Shown here: positions 17,074 through 25,362 of the stretch, one piece after another | Layout: each line of letters starts with the position of its first letter | Numbering within the stretch: the first letter of the stretch is position 1 | Source of the DNA: an uncultured bacterium | GTDB lineage: Bacteria > Myxococcota_A > Bradymonadia > UBA7976 > VGTA01 | Assembly (NCBI GenBank): GCA_943788935.1 | Contig: CALSSE010000011.1 | Location: forward strand, 434,001 to 498,000 | DNA length: 64,000 bases | Direction: 5' to 3' | Position numbers and translations under genes: made by a program | Notes under the pieces: model-generated | Seen by the model: only the letters and a program-made list of their open reading frames with translations | What the model was told of the DNA's origin: nothing | The model's database searches: none

Positions 17074-17185
17074 TATATTCTGCGTGACTCGAACAGCCTA
17101 CCATGTGTTGTTCATGAGCTCTCTATCGTTACCCTCTGATGAGAGAGAGACCTAACGAGATGAAGATTAAAGAGTTTGGAACGTT

Positions 17186-17815
17186 ATGAGCAAAAAAGAT
17201 CCATCCGACCCCACTTTACTCCAGTCAACAGTAGGAGAGGACCTCGAAGATGAGGCAAAAGTCGGTGGCGATCGATTAGGATGCGAGTCAGAGGAATCAG
17301 AGTCAGAGGAATCAGAGTCAGAGGAATCAGAGTCAGAGGAGCCAAGTCGCCCTCCCCTCCCCCTAGAAGAGCACTGGAGCTGTGTCGCTTGCGGTCATTA
17401 TGAGACCTTTGAGTTTGTTCGCTGTGGAGGCTGTAAGCGTTTTCGTATCCTGACTTTATCTGATACGCCGATCCTCGCTAAATCCCCTATTATGATCCCT
17501 GAGGAGGTAAGCACGAGTCCCGAAGACCAAAGACTCTTGAACGTAGCCTTTGAGCGTTTACAGGAGCTGTTTTTGAAGGCTCAAGTGGAGGGGAGGACTC
17601 TAGATGAAGCGGATCGAGCGAAGTTGTATGAGACGCTCTTGATCTCTTTCTTGAAGATCGAGCGAGAAGAGGTTCGTCGTGTCGCTTTTAGGGATGTCTT
17701 CCAAGAAGGTCGAGAGGAGAAGAAGCGTAGTCACATGATTCATCTCTCGATTATATGGTTCTTAGGGATCTGTACCGGTTTTGCACTTTATTTCGCGCTG
17801 GACTCTGTGCGGTGA
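17186..17815 (+). CDS. Acidic-repeat zinc-ribbon protein with C-terminal membrane anchor
   Basis: The order in this 209-residue protein is: a hydrophilic N-terminus, an acidic ESEES repeat (residues ~34-52), a Pro stretch, a small zinc ribbon (WSCVACGHYETFEFVRCGGCKRF, two CxxC pairs), a charged helical region of ~95 residues, and a single C-terminal helix (HLSIIWFLGICTGFALYFAL). There is no signal peptide, so the bulk should face the cytoplasm as a tail-anchored protein. I do not recognise a family. The architecture parallels the broken zinc-ribbon gene at 12809-13499. Confidence 0.75.
   Translation: MSKKDPSDPTLLQSTVGEDLEDEAKVGGDRLGCESEESESEESESEESESEEPSRPPLPLEEHWSCVACGHYETFEFVRCGGCKRFRILTLSDTPILAKSPIMIPEEVSTSPEDQRLLNVAFERLQELFLKAQVEGRTLDEADRAKLYETLLISFLKIEREEVRRVAFRDVFQEGREEKKRSHMIHLSIIWFLGICTGFALYFALDSVR
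17285..17340 (+). repeat. 15-bp tandem repeat, 3.7 copies (codes ESEES)
   Basis: Three exact copies of gagtcagaggaatca are followed by a partial fourth. They lie in frame within the acidic N-terminal segment of the tail-anchored zinc-ribbon protein. Confidence 0.93.
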
Positions 17816-17833
17816 CGCTGACTTAGGTCGACA

Positions 17834-18985
17834 CTATTTGTCAAGATCAGCGAGGGTCTCTCTCATCAGCCAGAAGATTACCTCTCGTAGGGCCTCTTGC
17901 TCATCGGCACCATCCTCCTTCGCTTGGTAATAAGTCCTCAATTGACCGTGGGCACTTGTCCCTCGGTTGTAGATCGTCCGCAGATGACGGAGCTCATCTA
18001 CGCAGCCTAAGCGTTCTGCTTGAGGCATCAGTAGGGTCTCGATTTCTTCAATGAGCACTGGCCAAGATTTAACCGCTCTCTGACCAAAGTCTACAAGACC
18101 CTCATCGAGACCATAGCGTTGAGCTCGCCAACGGTTCTCTTTGATGAGCGCTGATGAATAGAGTCTCCATTTTTGGTTATTGCGCTTGAGATCAGCGAGG
18201 TGTCCGATGAGGCACAAATAGAGGGCGGCGACGGCCATCCCATCTTCAAGGCGAGTGCAAGTGTCAGAGATCCTCATCTCTAGAGTGGGAAAACTAGCGC
18301 TCGGTCTGACATCCCACCACAATTTACTGGTGTCTTCTACGAGACCCGATACTTTGAGGGTTTCAGTATAATCTACATAGTCTGAGTAGCTAGAGAAGGC
18401 CTCTGGGAGACCGGTGCGAGGCAAGTTGTCGAATATGGTGAGCCGGTAACTCTTTAATCCAGTATCAGATCCAGTCCAGAAGGGAGAAGAGGTGCTGAAA
18501 CATAAGATGTGGGGGAGGAAATATTTGACCTGATTCATGAGGTCTATTCGTAGATTTGGGTCCTCTACACCCACGTGTACATGCATCCCGCAGATCACCA
18601 TGCGTCGGGCGACTCCTTGTAGCTCTCCGACTAGAGTTGCGTAGCGTGCCTTGGGAGTATGGAGCTGGTCTTTCCATCTCGCTGAGGGGTGGGTGGAAGC
18701 GGCAATGGGTGCGAGGCCATAATCTTTAGCGACCTCGGCGATTGTTTGCCTCAGCGCTGATAGCTGGTCATACGCTTCGCTGATTTGAGTACAGATGGTG
18801 GTACCGACTTCGATTTGACTCCGTAAGAACTCAGGAGAGACTTGCCCCTCATGTCGTCTCTGACACTCGAGGAGAAGCTCTTCCGGAGGGTTGCGCGCTA
18901 GCGCACCGGTCTCTATGTCAACTAAGAGGTACTCCTCCTCTATACCTAAGGTTTTGGGGAATGGCTTATTCATCATTTCGCTCAC
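17834..18985 (-). CDS. YbdK-type carboxylate-amine ligase (GCS2 family)
   Basis: This 383-residue member of the glutamate-cysteine ligase 2 family opens with TLGIEEEYLLVD. It has VSPEFLRSQIEVGT, CGMHVHVGVEDPNLRI, a SSSPFW-like block (STSSPFWTGSDTGL) and LEMRISDTCT, matching the ATP-grasp-like GCS core. YbdK proteins have weak gamma-glutamyl-cysteine ligase activity and their true substrates are often unknown. The first start is GTG 18985, with ATGs at 18976 and 18973 as equally plausible starts since no clear Shine-Dalgarno separates them. It is convergent with the zinc-ribbon gene, 18 nt apart. Confidence 0.92.
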   Translation of the reverse strand: MSEMMNKPFPKTLGIEEEYLLVDIETGALARNPPEELLLECQRRHEGQVSPEFLRSQIEVGTTICTQISEAYDQLSALRQTIAEVAKDYGLAPIAASTHPSARWKDQLHTPKARYATLVGELQGVARRMVICGMHVHVGVEDPNLRIDLMNQVKYFLPHILCFSTSSPFWTGSDTGLKSYRLTIFDNLPRTGLPEAFSSYSDYVDYTETLKVSGLVEDTSKLWWDVRPSASFPTLEMRISDTCTRLEDGMAVAALYLCLIGHLADLKRNNQKWRLYSSALIKENRWRAQRYGLDEGLVDFGQRAVKSWPVLIEEIETLLMPQAERLGCVDELRHLRTIYNRGTSAHGQLRTYYQAKEDGADEQEALREVIFWLMRETLADLDK

Positions 18986-19160
18986 TGTGTCAGTTTAATC
19001 GCTGGGGAGGGGTAGGAATTGTCGCCCTGATCCCAGCGGATCAGTCGCGTTACATAAAGAGCCTCACTTATCGATTAATTTTTTACCGCCATAGGCTCAT
19101 ACTCAGTATAGATACAGAATAGCTTACTTATAACGCAATATATGTAAATTAACTGTAACA

Positions 19161-19200
19161 GAGAGCCGAGATCACAGAGAGCCGAGATCACAGAGAGCCG
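19161..19200. repeat. 16-bp direct repeat, 2.5 copies
   Basis: Two exact copies of gagagccgagatcaca and half of a third lie in the 264-nt region between the YbdK and YciO genes. No operator or promoter is evident around them. Confidence 0.8.
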
Positions 19201-19249
19201 ACTTCTTTACATTTACTCAGTTTTTATGACAACGCAGTTCGATAAAGTT

Positions 19250-19861
19250 TCAGGAGAACAGGCTAATGTCTCCTAGACCTTCACGAATTACCTCAGATTC
19301 ATCATCGGTGAGCTTTACTACACTAGAGACATCACCGGGCACATCACCGCAGTCGACAGTCGCTGCTAGGCCATGACCAAACACCTCTTCGATACTCCAT
19401 GGATCATAGAGCATCGTGTCCTCTGCAGGATCGATGGCGCTAGTCACGGTGAGAGGGGTGTCTAATTCCTGTAATAGAGCGAGTATAAGCGGATGATTGG
19501 GGATTCTTACCCCGATTTGTTGACGCTTGTCACCAATGAAGCGGGGTAGCTTACGATTAGATTCTAAAATAAAACAATAAGGACCTGGGAGAAGGCGCTT
19601 CAAAATACGGTAGTTCGCATCGGAGAGGAGTGTGTACATCGCGACTTGTTGTATCGATGAGAAGACCAATGCCCGAGGTTTTTTAGGGTCAAGGTTACGG
19701 AGCTTGATGAGCTGATCAACAGCGGATTTTTTTTGTGGGAGACAAGCGAGCGCATAGCAAGTGTCTGTAGGAATAGCGATCACACCACCGCTCTCCAAGA
19801 GTTGGGCGACTTTTTGGACACGGTAAGGAGAGGGGTGCTCTGAGTTAAGCTGAATGATCAT
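19250..19861 (-). CDS. YciO-like Sua5/YrdC family protein
   Basis: The 203-residue product has the YrdC/Sua5 fold that in TsaC makes threonylcarbamoyl-AMP for tRNA t6A. The nucleotide pocket motif GGVIAIPTDTCYALACLPQKK and the LLPGPYCFILES strand are present. KLPRFIGDKRQQIGVRIPNHP is typical of the YciO branch, as is the length. YciO proteins have at most weak t6A activity in the organisms studied, so the physiological role is uncertain. It lies 15 nt downstream of the YhbY-like gene, probably in the same transcript. Confidence 0.88.
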   Translation of the reverse strand: MIIQLNSEHPSPYRVQKVAQLLESGGVIAIPTDTCYALACLPQKKSAVDQLIKLRNLDPKKPRALVFSSIQQVAMYTLLSDANYRILKRLLPGPYCFILESNRKLPRFIGDKRQQIGVRIPNHPLILALLQELDTPLTVTSAIDPAEDTMLYDPWSIEEVFGHGLAATVDCGDVPGDVSSVVKLTDDESEVIREGLGDISLFS

Positions 19862-19876
19862 CGAATCAGTCTCTCT

Positions 19877-20392
19877 TCACTTCTTTGGACGTGAAGGACG
19901 CTTACCAGAGCCTCTTGACTGTTTCTTTTTTGAGGATGTACCCTTCTTTTTGGCCATATTTTGGCGAGTGGTCGGCCCTCCCTTTTCTGCTCGTTCCCGC
20001 TCTCGGTAGAGGAGAATCACTCGACCGATAACTTGAACTATATGTGCGCCGGTCGCTTTTGCGAGAACCTCTGCACCACTTTTACGCTCAGTAGGAGACT
20101 CTCCATTTATGGAGACCTTGATCAGCTCGTGCTGCTCTAGAGCAGCTTGAGTCGCTTCAATGACCCCAGGGCTGATCCCTCCTTGACCTATTTGTACCAC
20201 CGGCTTGAGGTGATGACCTCTCGCTTTTAATGAGCGGCGAAAAGCGTTATTGATCTCGCTAGGACGCTGCTTTAGAGAAGGCTGGGGAGGGACAGCGGAG
20301 GCTTGGAGAGCGGGTGACTCAGCAGAGACGATTGTCTCGTCTGCTTGAGCTTCTCCGGTGGTCTGTTCGGTAGTGGTGAGCTCGTTATTCAT
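19877..20392 (-). CDS. YhbY-like CRM-domain RNA-binding protein
   Basis: This 171-residue protein starts at an ATG with GGAG 5 nt upstream. A ~45-residue disordered Gln/Thr/Ala-rich N-terminus precedes a CRS1-YhbY (CRM) domain at about residues 45-135. Signatures are RRSLKARGHHLKPVVQIGQGG, LIKVSINGESP and AHIVQVIGRVILLYR. The tail is strongly basic (MAKKKGTSSKKKQSRGSGKRP). E. coli YhbY associates with pre-50S ribosomal particles, and a ribosome-assembly role is likely here. The extensions roughly double the usual ~97-residue length. Confidence 0.92.
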   Translation of the reverse strand: MNNELTTTEQTTGEAQADETIVSAESPALQASAVPPQPSLKQRPSEINNAFRRSLKARGHHLKPVVQIGQGGISPGVIEATQAALEQHELIKVSINGESPTERKSGAEVLAKATGAHIVQVIGRVILLYRERERAEKGGPTTRQNMAKKKGTSSKKKQSRGSGKRPSRPKK

Positions 20393-20414
20393 GAGGTCTC
20401 CCTAGTGGATCGCG

Positions 20415-21629
20415 CTAGCTTAGCGCTGGGTGAGCCTGTTCCTTTATCACGGGCTCTCCATTTATCCAAGTCTCGATCACACGAGTTTTTACTTCCAGAG
20501 GAGGACCGCTCAATCTGAGGAGGTCAGCGTCAAAGCCTGACCGTAAACTACCCACTTGATCTCCAACGCCGAGGAGGTCAGCTGGAGATGAAGTGATCAG
20601 GTGAAGAGCATCACTCTCATTGAGTCCCGCGCGAACACACAAACCTGCTTGCAGAGAGAGGTATTGAACAGGAACGATGGGATGATCTGTCATTTGAGCG
20701 ACTTGAATCCCCGCTTTAATTAAGGTCTCTGCATGAGCGAAGTCAAAGTTCAAATCCTCAGAGTGTCCACAGGTTCTGAAGGCGGGTCCATATACAACGC
20801 TAGCTCCTACTCTCTTCAGCTGATCGATCACATAGATAGCCTCGTAACCATGCTCGATGATCAGCTTAAAACCAAATTCCCTAGCGAGTCGAGTAGCGGT
20901 TAAAATATCATCGCTCCGTGAGGCGTGGGCTCGAACAGGGATCTCACGACGCATCGCTGAAATGAGGATCTCTTTACTGCGATCAAGTTTGGTTTTCTCG
21001 GGATCGATGAGCCGCTGCTCCTCATAGGAGAGCGCTTCTTCAAAAGATCGGCGTAGCATATCGGTGAGCATCATGCGGGTCAGCGGCGCTCGACCCTTTT
21101 GGCCATGATTGTGCTTAACGTTATAGCCAAAGGCGATCTTGAGACAAGCAGGGTCTCGTAACGCCATCTCCTCGACGTCTATCCCTTGTGTCTTCAGTAC
21201 TACTCCAGCTCCCCCAATAACATTCGCCGAACCGGGCAACACGCAGACCGTAGTCACGCCTCCTTCTCTAGCCTTCTTAAAGGCGATATCACCAGGCCAA
21301 ATTCCATCGATCGCTCTGAGCTGAGGGGTGATCGGTTGGGTGAGCTCGTTGAGATCTTTAGGCTCACCTATGAATCCTTCGGGGTAAAGTCCGAGATGTA
21401 CATGGGCGTCAATGAAGCCTGGACAGAGGTGTTCCCCTTGACAGTTGTACTTGGTGAGGTGAACACCTGCACTTACTGCGCTAGGATCCCACTCGTGATC
21501 TCGACCGAGCCAGCGGATCTCTTTACCCTCAATATAGACTGAACCTTCTTGGATGACATCTTGACCACCACAAGGGTGAACCGTTGCTTTCCTAAAGAGA
21601 TGACCTCTTTTCATATTTGACCTAGACAT
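20415..21629 (-). CDS. Amidohydrolase (imidazolonepropionase-like)
   Basis: This 404-residue metal-dependent hydrolase of the amidohydrolase superfamily has CPGFIDAHVHLGLYPEG (HxH metal pair) near residue 75. GGVTTVCVLPGSANVIGGAG follows, then a His near FGYNVKHNHG, RAHASRSDDI (third metal-ligand His), IIEHGYEA and a late ITSSPADLLGVGDQVGSL...DADLL block. The nearest kin by motif are imidazolonepropionase-like amidohydrolases of unknown substrate. ATG 21614 is an alternative start. It may head a transcript with the YhbY and YciO genes (22-nt gap). Confidence 0.9.
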   Translation of the reverse strand: MSRSNMKRGHLFRKATVHPCGGQDVIQEGSVYIEGKEIRWLGRDHEWDPSAVSAGVHLTKYNCQGEHLCPGFIDAHVHLGLYPEGFIGEPKDLNELTQPITPQLRAIDGIWPGDIAFKKAREGGVTTVCVLPGSANVIGGAGVVLKTQGIDVEEMALRDPACLKIAFGYNVKHNHGQKGRAPLTRMMLTDMLRRSFEEALSYEEQRLIDPEKTKLDRSKEILISAMRREIPVRAHASRSDDILTATRLAREFGFKLIIEHGYEAIYVIDQLKRVGASVVYGPAFRTCGHSEDLNFDFAHAETLIKAGIQVAQMTDHPIVPVQYLSLQAGLCVRAGLNESDALHLITSSPADLLGVGDQVGSLRSGFDADLLRLSGPPLEVKTRVIETWINGEPVIKEQAHPALS

Positions 21630-21845
21630 CTATATCGACCTCTCTCGGTATATCACAGTAGATGAATCTCTTTGTGCTTGATTCATCAACAGAGATCAAG
21701 GAACGATTATATATAATAAATAATAAGTAAATATTATTTCATAAATAAGTGAAATATTTTAGTCACGAAGTTTGGGTCTCGATCGTTTTGGAGTGGGTTG
21801 TCCAGCACTCGGTACTCAACACTCTTATGACTTCTTAGGATCGGC

Positions 21846-24536
21846 ATGTCTATTCATCAGAACTATCAGTCTTCGATTCGCTGCACTCTAAGTCACCTCC
21901 TCGGAGCTTCGGCCCTCGCTTATACTCTAGGAGTACTATGTGTAGAGTGGATACCGCTCTCTATGGTGAGCTGGACAGTGCTCTTGATGATCTCGCTGCT
22001 ATTGATGCTGATCTCGCTCATCGCTCTCTTACGTAGCGAAGAATATCGGTCCTTGATCTCGATCTTCATCGCTCCCTTCTTATGTCTCTCTACTCTTGGG
22101 GGAGCGATGATGGAGAAGAGAAATGATGTTAAGCTCCAGCGAAGCGCTGATCCTCCTCTCCTCTTGAGCCAAGGTTCTCTCTCTCTTTATCAAATAGAAG
22201 ATGAAGATTGGTTAGGACATGGAGAGTTGTTGGAGATCCGTAGGTCTGTTAACGGCCTGCGGGCGACGGTAGTATTAGAAGATCTACAGGTACTCACATC
22301 GCAGGTCTACAAGAGTGGTAAGTCAAACCTTGTTCATCGATTAGCTCTCCCTCTAAGAGTGATGATTACTCTCTCTCAACACCAATCATATAAGAGTCTA
22401 GTAGCGGGTGATCAGGTCTGGTTCAGCGGTCAATTACGTTGGATAGGGGGACGCCCTCAACCCCAATTTGATGAATATATTGAGTGGTTAGCCCGTCGGA
22501 ATGTCAGGTGGTCGGGGAGTGGGTCTCTATTTAAGCATCGTTCACAAGGGTCAGAGAGCCTGATACAGCGCTATCGGCGTTCGATGAGTGAGATCATTGA
22601 CTCAAGGGATAGTCAAGGGGCGGCATTAGTGCGCGGTCTAGTATTAGGAGATAAAAGCGGACTCTCGATGACTGTTCAGCAGAAGATTAAGTCGATGGGT
22701 TTGGGTCATCTACTGGCGGTGAGCGGTCTTCATGTTGGGGTATGCGCCTTACTCTTTGGATGGTTCGGTAGACGGTTCGCTTTATGGTGTCGCTCTCCCT
22801 ATCCTGTACTCTGGGGATGGGCGGCGATGATCATGGGCGCTTGGCTCTGTGTAGTGATCGCAAATTACCCTATGAGTGCTCAGAGAGCAGCGCTGATGTT
22901 AAGTATTTGGGCGGGCTCTAGACTCATTCTTCACCCGTTGAGTGCGCTGACGAGCCTTTTGATTACTGCTTGGATCCTTATTATAGATCATCCTTCTCGG
23001 GCTCAAGAGATGGGAGTACAGCTCTCTTTACTCGCTACCTTTGGCTTGATTGTCTGCTCGGGTCGAGGGTCTATGAACGATAAATATAGGCGGCTTAAGC
23101 GACAAGAGCTGAAGGAGTTGAGCGATGTAGACGACTTGCGTGGGTCACACCGGTTCTCGTTATTGGAAATCTCTCTATTGAGTGCCTCGTTGTTGAGGGC
23201 TCTAGGGTCAAGTTTCTCTGTAGCGTTTACCGCTTGGCTCTTTACGGCTCCAGTCTTTACTTGGCACCTCGGAGAAATAAATCTTATCTCTATTTTTTAT
23301 AACACGATTCTTACCCCGGTCATCTCCCTCACATACATCCCTCTGTCTCTAGTCTGCTGTTTATTGGCACCCCTCATTAAGACTCCACTCCTGTGGACCA
23401 TAGACATTGGAGAGTGGGTCAGCAATGGACTAATCGTTCATCCCTCCCTCAAGGGGGCAACTCTGATCGTAGGGAGAGAGGCTACTTTACCCTTCCTCGG
23501 AGCAGCGATGTGGTGGTGGACTCACTCTATCTGCAGACGACTCAATACTACACAGTTCACCTTAACGCTCTTGCTCGATGATCAGATCTTGAGCGAGCGA
23601 TCATTGGAGCCTACACCGAGTCGGTGGATGAGGTACAAGCGACTCTCTATTTTTACTCTCACCATCGGCGGAGTGAGCTTGGGCTTATTCGCTTTTATCG
23701 CCGGTGTGAGAGTTGACCCTGCACACTCTAAGTTTATGTATGTTGGGCAGGGAGATGCGACCTTGATCTCTAATGGTGAAGGCGAGGTGGCGTTATTTGA
23801 TGTGGGCACTGAGACTTCCACGCGATCACTGATTCGGCGACTGAAACTGATGGGGGTGAATCGGCTAGAGTGGGTGGCGGTCTCCCACCTTCATCCCGAC
23901 CACTATGGAGGGATATTGGGGATTATATCGGAACTGACAGTCGATCGAGTGATCTATCACGGGCGACCTCCAGATCTACCACATAAAGCTGTAACGCTGA
24001 GAAGAGAGTCTACAAGTGAGAGCGGTCGACATAAAAGCGTATCCCGAGAACCTCTTCTATGGAGTGAGGTGACTGAGGCTCTTGCTCTTCGACATATCCC
24101 CCTCATCGCTCAAGAACAGATGGAAGAGGAGTGGGGACTTTTGCGCTTAAGATGGCTCTTTGGCGCGCCTCCTGATCACTTGAAGGAAAATGACGCCTCA
24201 TTGGCTCTATTGATCGAATCCATAGAGAGCCCCCAGCGCCGCGTCCTCTTGAGCGGTGACCTTGAAGCCGCAGGTGAACTGAGGCTGAGAACTATGTGGC
24301 GCAGCCTTGGCTTGAGGGGCGCTGAGCTTTCGGTGTGGCATATCAATCATCATGGGAGCGGCACTAGCACCGCAATGGAGACTGTGCAGACGTTGAGACC
24401 AAGGCTAGGGGTACTCAGCTTAGATGGAGCTCATCGATTCGCTTTTCCTCATCCGCGTACGGTCGCCACTCTTGAAGCGCGAGGAGTGAGGAGAGTTCGC
24501 TTAGATCTAGCGGGGGACTACACATTTTTATTTTAG
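21846..24536 (+). CDS. comEC: DNA internalization protein ComEC/Rec2
   Basis: The 896-residue product is the size expected for full-length ComEC. Two or more N-terminal helices are followed by an OB-like segment (residues ~100-215). The competence membrane domain contains RGLVLGDKSGLS, GLGHLLAVSGLHVGV and MSAQRAALMLSIW. The C-terminal metallo-beta-lactamase domain starts near residue 625 with FMYVGQGDATLIS. It carries the metal motif SHLHPDHYGG and later INHHGSGTSTAM. ComEC passes one strand of incoming DNA across the inner membrane. The start has AGGA 5 nt upstream. No other competence gene is nearby, as is common. Confidence 0.96.
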   Translation: MSIHQNYQSSIRCTLSHLLGASALAYTLGVLCVEWIPLSMVSWTVLLMISLLLMLISLIALLRSEEYRSLISIFIAPFLCLSTLGGAMMEKRNDVKLQRSADPPLLLSQGSLSLYQIEDEDWLGHGELLEIRRSVNGLRATVVLEDLQVLTSQVYKSGKSNLVHRLALPLRVMITLSQHQSYKSLVAGDQVWFSGQLRWIGGRPQPQFDEYIEWLARRNVRWSGSGSLFKHRSQGSESLIQRYRRSMSEIIDSRDSQGAALVRGLVLGDKSGLSMTVQQKIKSMGLGHLLAVSGLHVGVCALLFGWFGRRFALWCRSPYPVLWGWAAMIMGAWLCVVIANYPMSAQRAALMLSIWAGSRLILHPLSALTSLLITAWILIIDHPSRAQEMGVQLSLLATFGLIVCSGRGSMNDKYRRLKRQELKELSDVDDLRGSHRFSLLEISLLSASLLRALGSSFSVAFTAWLFTAPVFTWHLGEINLISIFYNTILTPVISLTYIPLSLVCCLLAPLIKTPLLWTIDIGEWVSNGLIVHPSLKGATLIVGREATLPFLGAAMWWWTHSICRRLNTTQFTLTLLLDDQILSERSLEPTPSRWMRYKRLSIFTLTIGGVSLGLFAFIAGVRVDPAHSKFMYVGQGDATLISNGEGEVALFDVGTETSTRSLIRRLKLMGVNRLEWVAVSHLHPDHYGGILGIISELTVDRVIYHGRPPDLPHKAVTLRRESTSESGRHKSVSREPLLWSEVTEALALRHIPLIAQEQMEEEWGLLRLRWLFGAPPDHLKENDASLALLIESIESPQRRVLLSGDLEAAGELRLRTMWRSLGLRGAELSVWHINHHGSGTSTAMETVQTLRPRLGVLSLDGAHRFAFPHPRTVATLEARGVRRVRLDLAGDYTFLF

Positions 24537-24548
24537 CTTGATCTGATC

Positions 24549-24600
24549 AACAGCGGTCAATGACTATCTTTTTGAACAGCGGCCGATGACTATCCTTTTA
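24549..24600. repeat. 26-bp tandem duplication, two copies
   Basis: Units 24549-24574 and 24575-24600 differ at four positions (aacagcggYcRatgactatc core). They lie directly after the comEC stop. Confidence 0.8.
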
Positions 24601-24850
24601 CATTGATCTCTGCGCTGTCAAGACGTCTATAAATTTTGGAGACTGTGAAAAATAATAGAGAGCTAAGTATATGTTTTTGTTTATCTCTAGTGAGGTGTTT
24701 TGTCTTTTGTGAAAAAATAATGTCTCATATGAATGAACTTAAGTGTTAATATAGTACCGAGTTTATTAAAACGTAATAAGCTCACTCTTTGACATCATAG
24801 TGAGTAGATCAGTCGCGTGCTAGATCACTCCCGTCAGCGGTCACTCTTAG

Positions 24851-24871
24851 AGCACATGTTTGTCATGTGCT
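24851..24871 (+). promoter_or_regulatory. Hairpin just upstream of tmRNA
   Basis: AGCACATG and CATGTGCT form a perfect 8-bp stem with a 5-nt loop, ending 5 nt before the mature tmRNA 5' end. The sequence ttctc follows. It could be a 5'-leader processing hairpin of pre-tmRNA or a weak terminator for upstream transcription; sequence alone does not decide. Confidence 0.5.
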
Positions 24872-24876
24872 TTCTC

Positions 24877-25241
24877 GGGGACGAAATGGCTTTCGACGGG
24901 GGTCTTGAAGCGCTCGTTGCATGTCGCGGGTCCCAGTCACCGCGTTAGAAAGGCTGGAAAATGATAAATGCCAACGACGATGTTGAGCTCGCTCTAGCTG
25001 CCTAAAAACAGTTAGGTGCGATGTCTGTACTCCCAGTGCCTACGGGGGTTTACGGGCATAACTACAGTAGGATCGCAAACCCAAGTCTGTCTCGAGCGCG
25101 GGTGAGTTAAATTCAGTCTTGACTCCCCTGAAGATGAGCCTGTCTGTGGGCGCATCGAAGGGTAAACTAAAATACAGAATACACATGTAGACGCGAGATG
25201 TGGACGACTTGCGGACCTGGGTTCGACTCCCAGCGTCTCCA
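24877..25241 (+). ncRNA. ssrA: tmRNA (one-piece)
   Basis: Transfer-messenger RNA rescues stalled ribosomes and tags the nascent chain. The 5' end GGGGAC pairs with GTCTCC near the 3' end to form the acceptor stem, followed by discriminator A. ACGAAATGGCTTTCGACGGG is the usual 5' tRNA-like block. The 3' T-arm is CTGGG-TTCGACT-CCCAG. The tag frame runs 24970-25005 and reads ANDDVELALAA-stop, with the degron-type ALAA end. CCA is not encoded (CTC follows the discriminator). It differs at one residue from the Myxococcus tag as I recall it (ANDNVELALAA). Ends are accurate to a few bases. Confidence 0.96.
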
Positions 25242-25362
25242 CTCTAGGCGTGATAAGCGCTTGAGTGACCATCCTGATAGAGTGAATCACTCGTCACTGA
25301 TCTGCTACTATGGTGTTCATTATCTACCCTATGAGTCATCATATCTAAATATTGGGTCTTCC

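Larger units (their letters stand above)
24537..24876. other. Intergenic region between comEC and ssrA
   Basis: This 340-nt A+T-rich stretch has no credible ORF. It holds a 26-bp tandem duplication (24549-24600) and a hairpin touching the tmRNA 5' end (24851-24871). A TTGACA lies at 24789-24794, but no good -10 box sits 16-18 nt downstream, so I do not call a promoter. Confidence 0.6.

Noticed and set aside
17089..17150. Possible terminator hairpin (CTCTC/GAGAG) after the FG-GAP lipoprotein
   Set aside because: The stem is only 5 bp with a long loop and no T tract follows.
24789..24817. TTGACA upstream of ssrA as a sigma-70 promoter
   Set aside because: No acceptable -10 hexamer at 15-19 nt spacing (GTCGCG at 17 nt).
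25012..25290. Open frames on both strands across the tmRNA
   Set aside because: They lie over a clearly identified ssrA; the plus-strand frame becomes a real gene only after ATG 25363.
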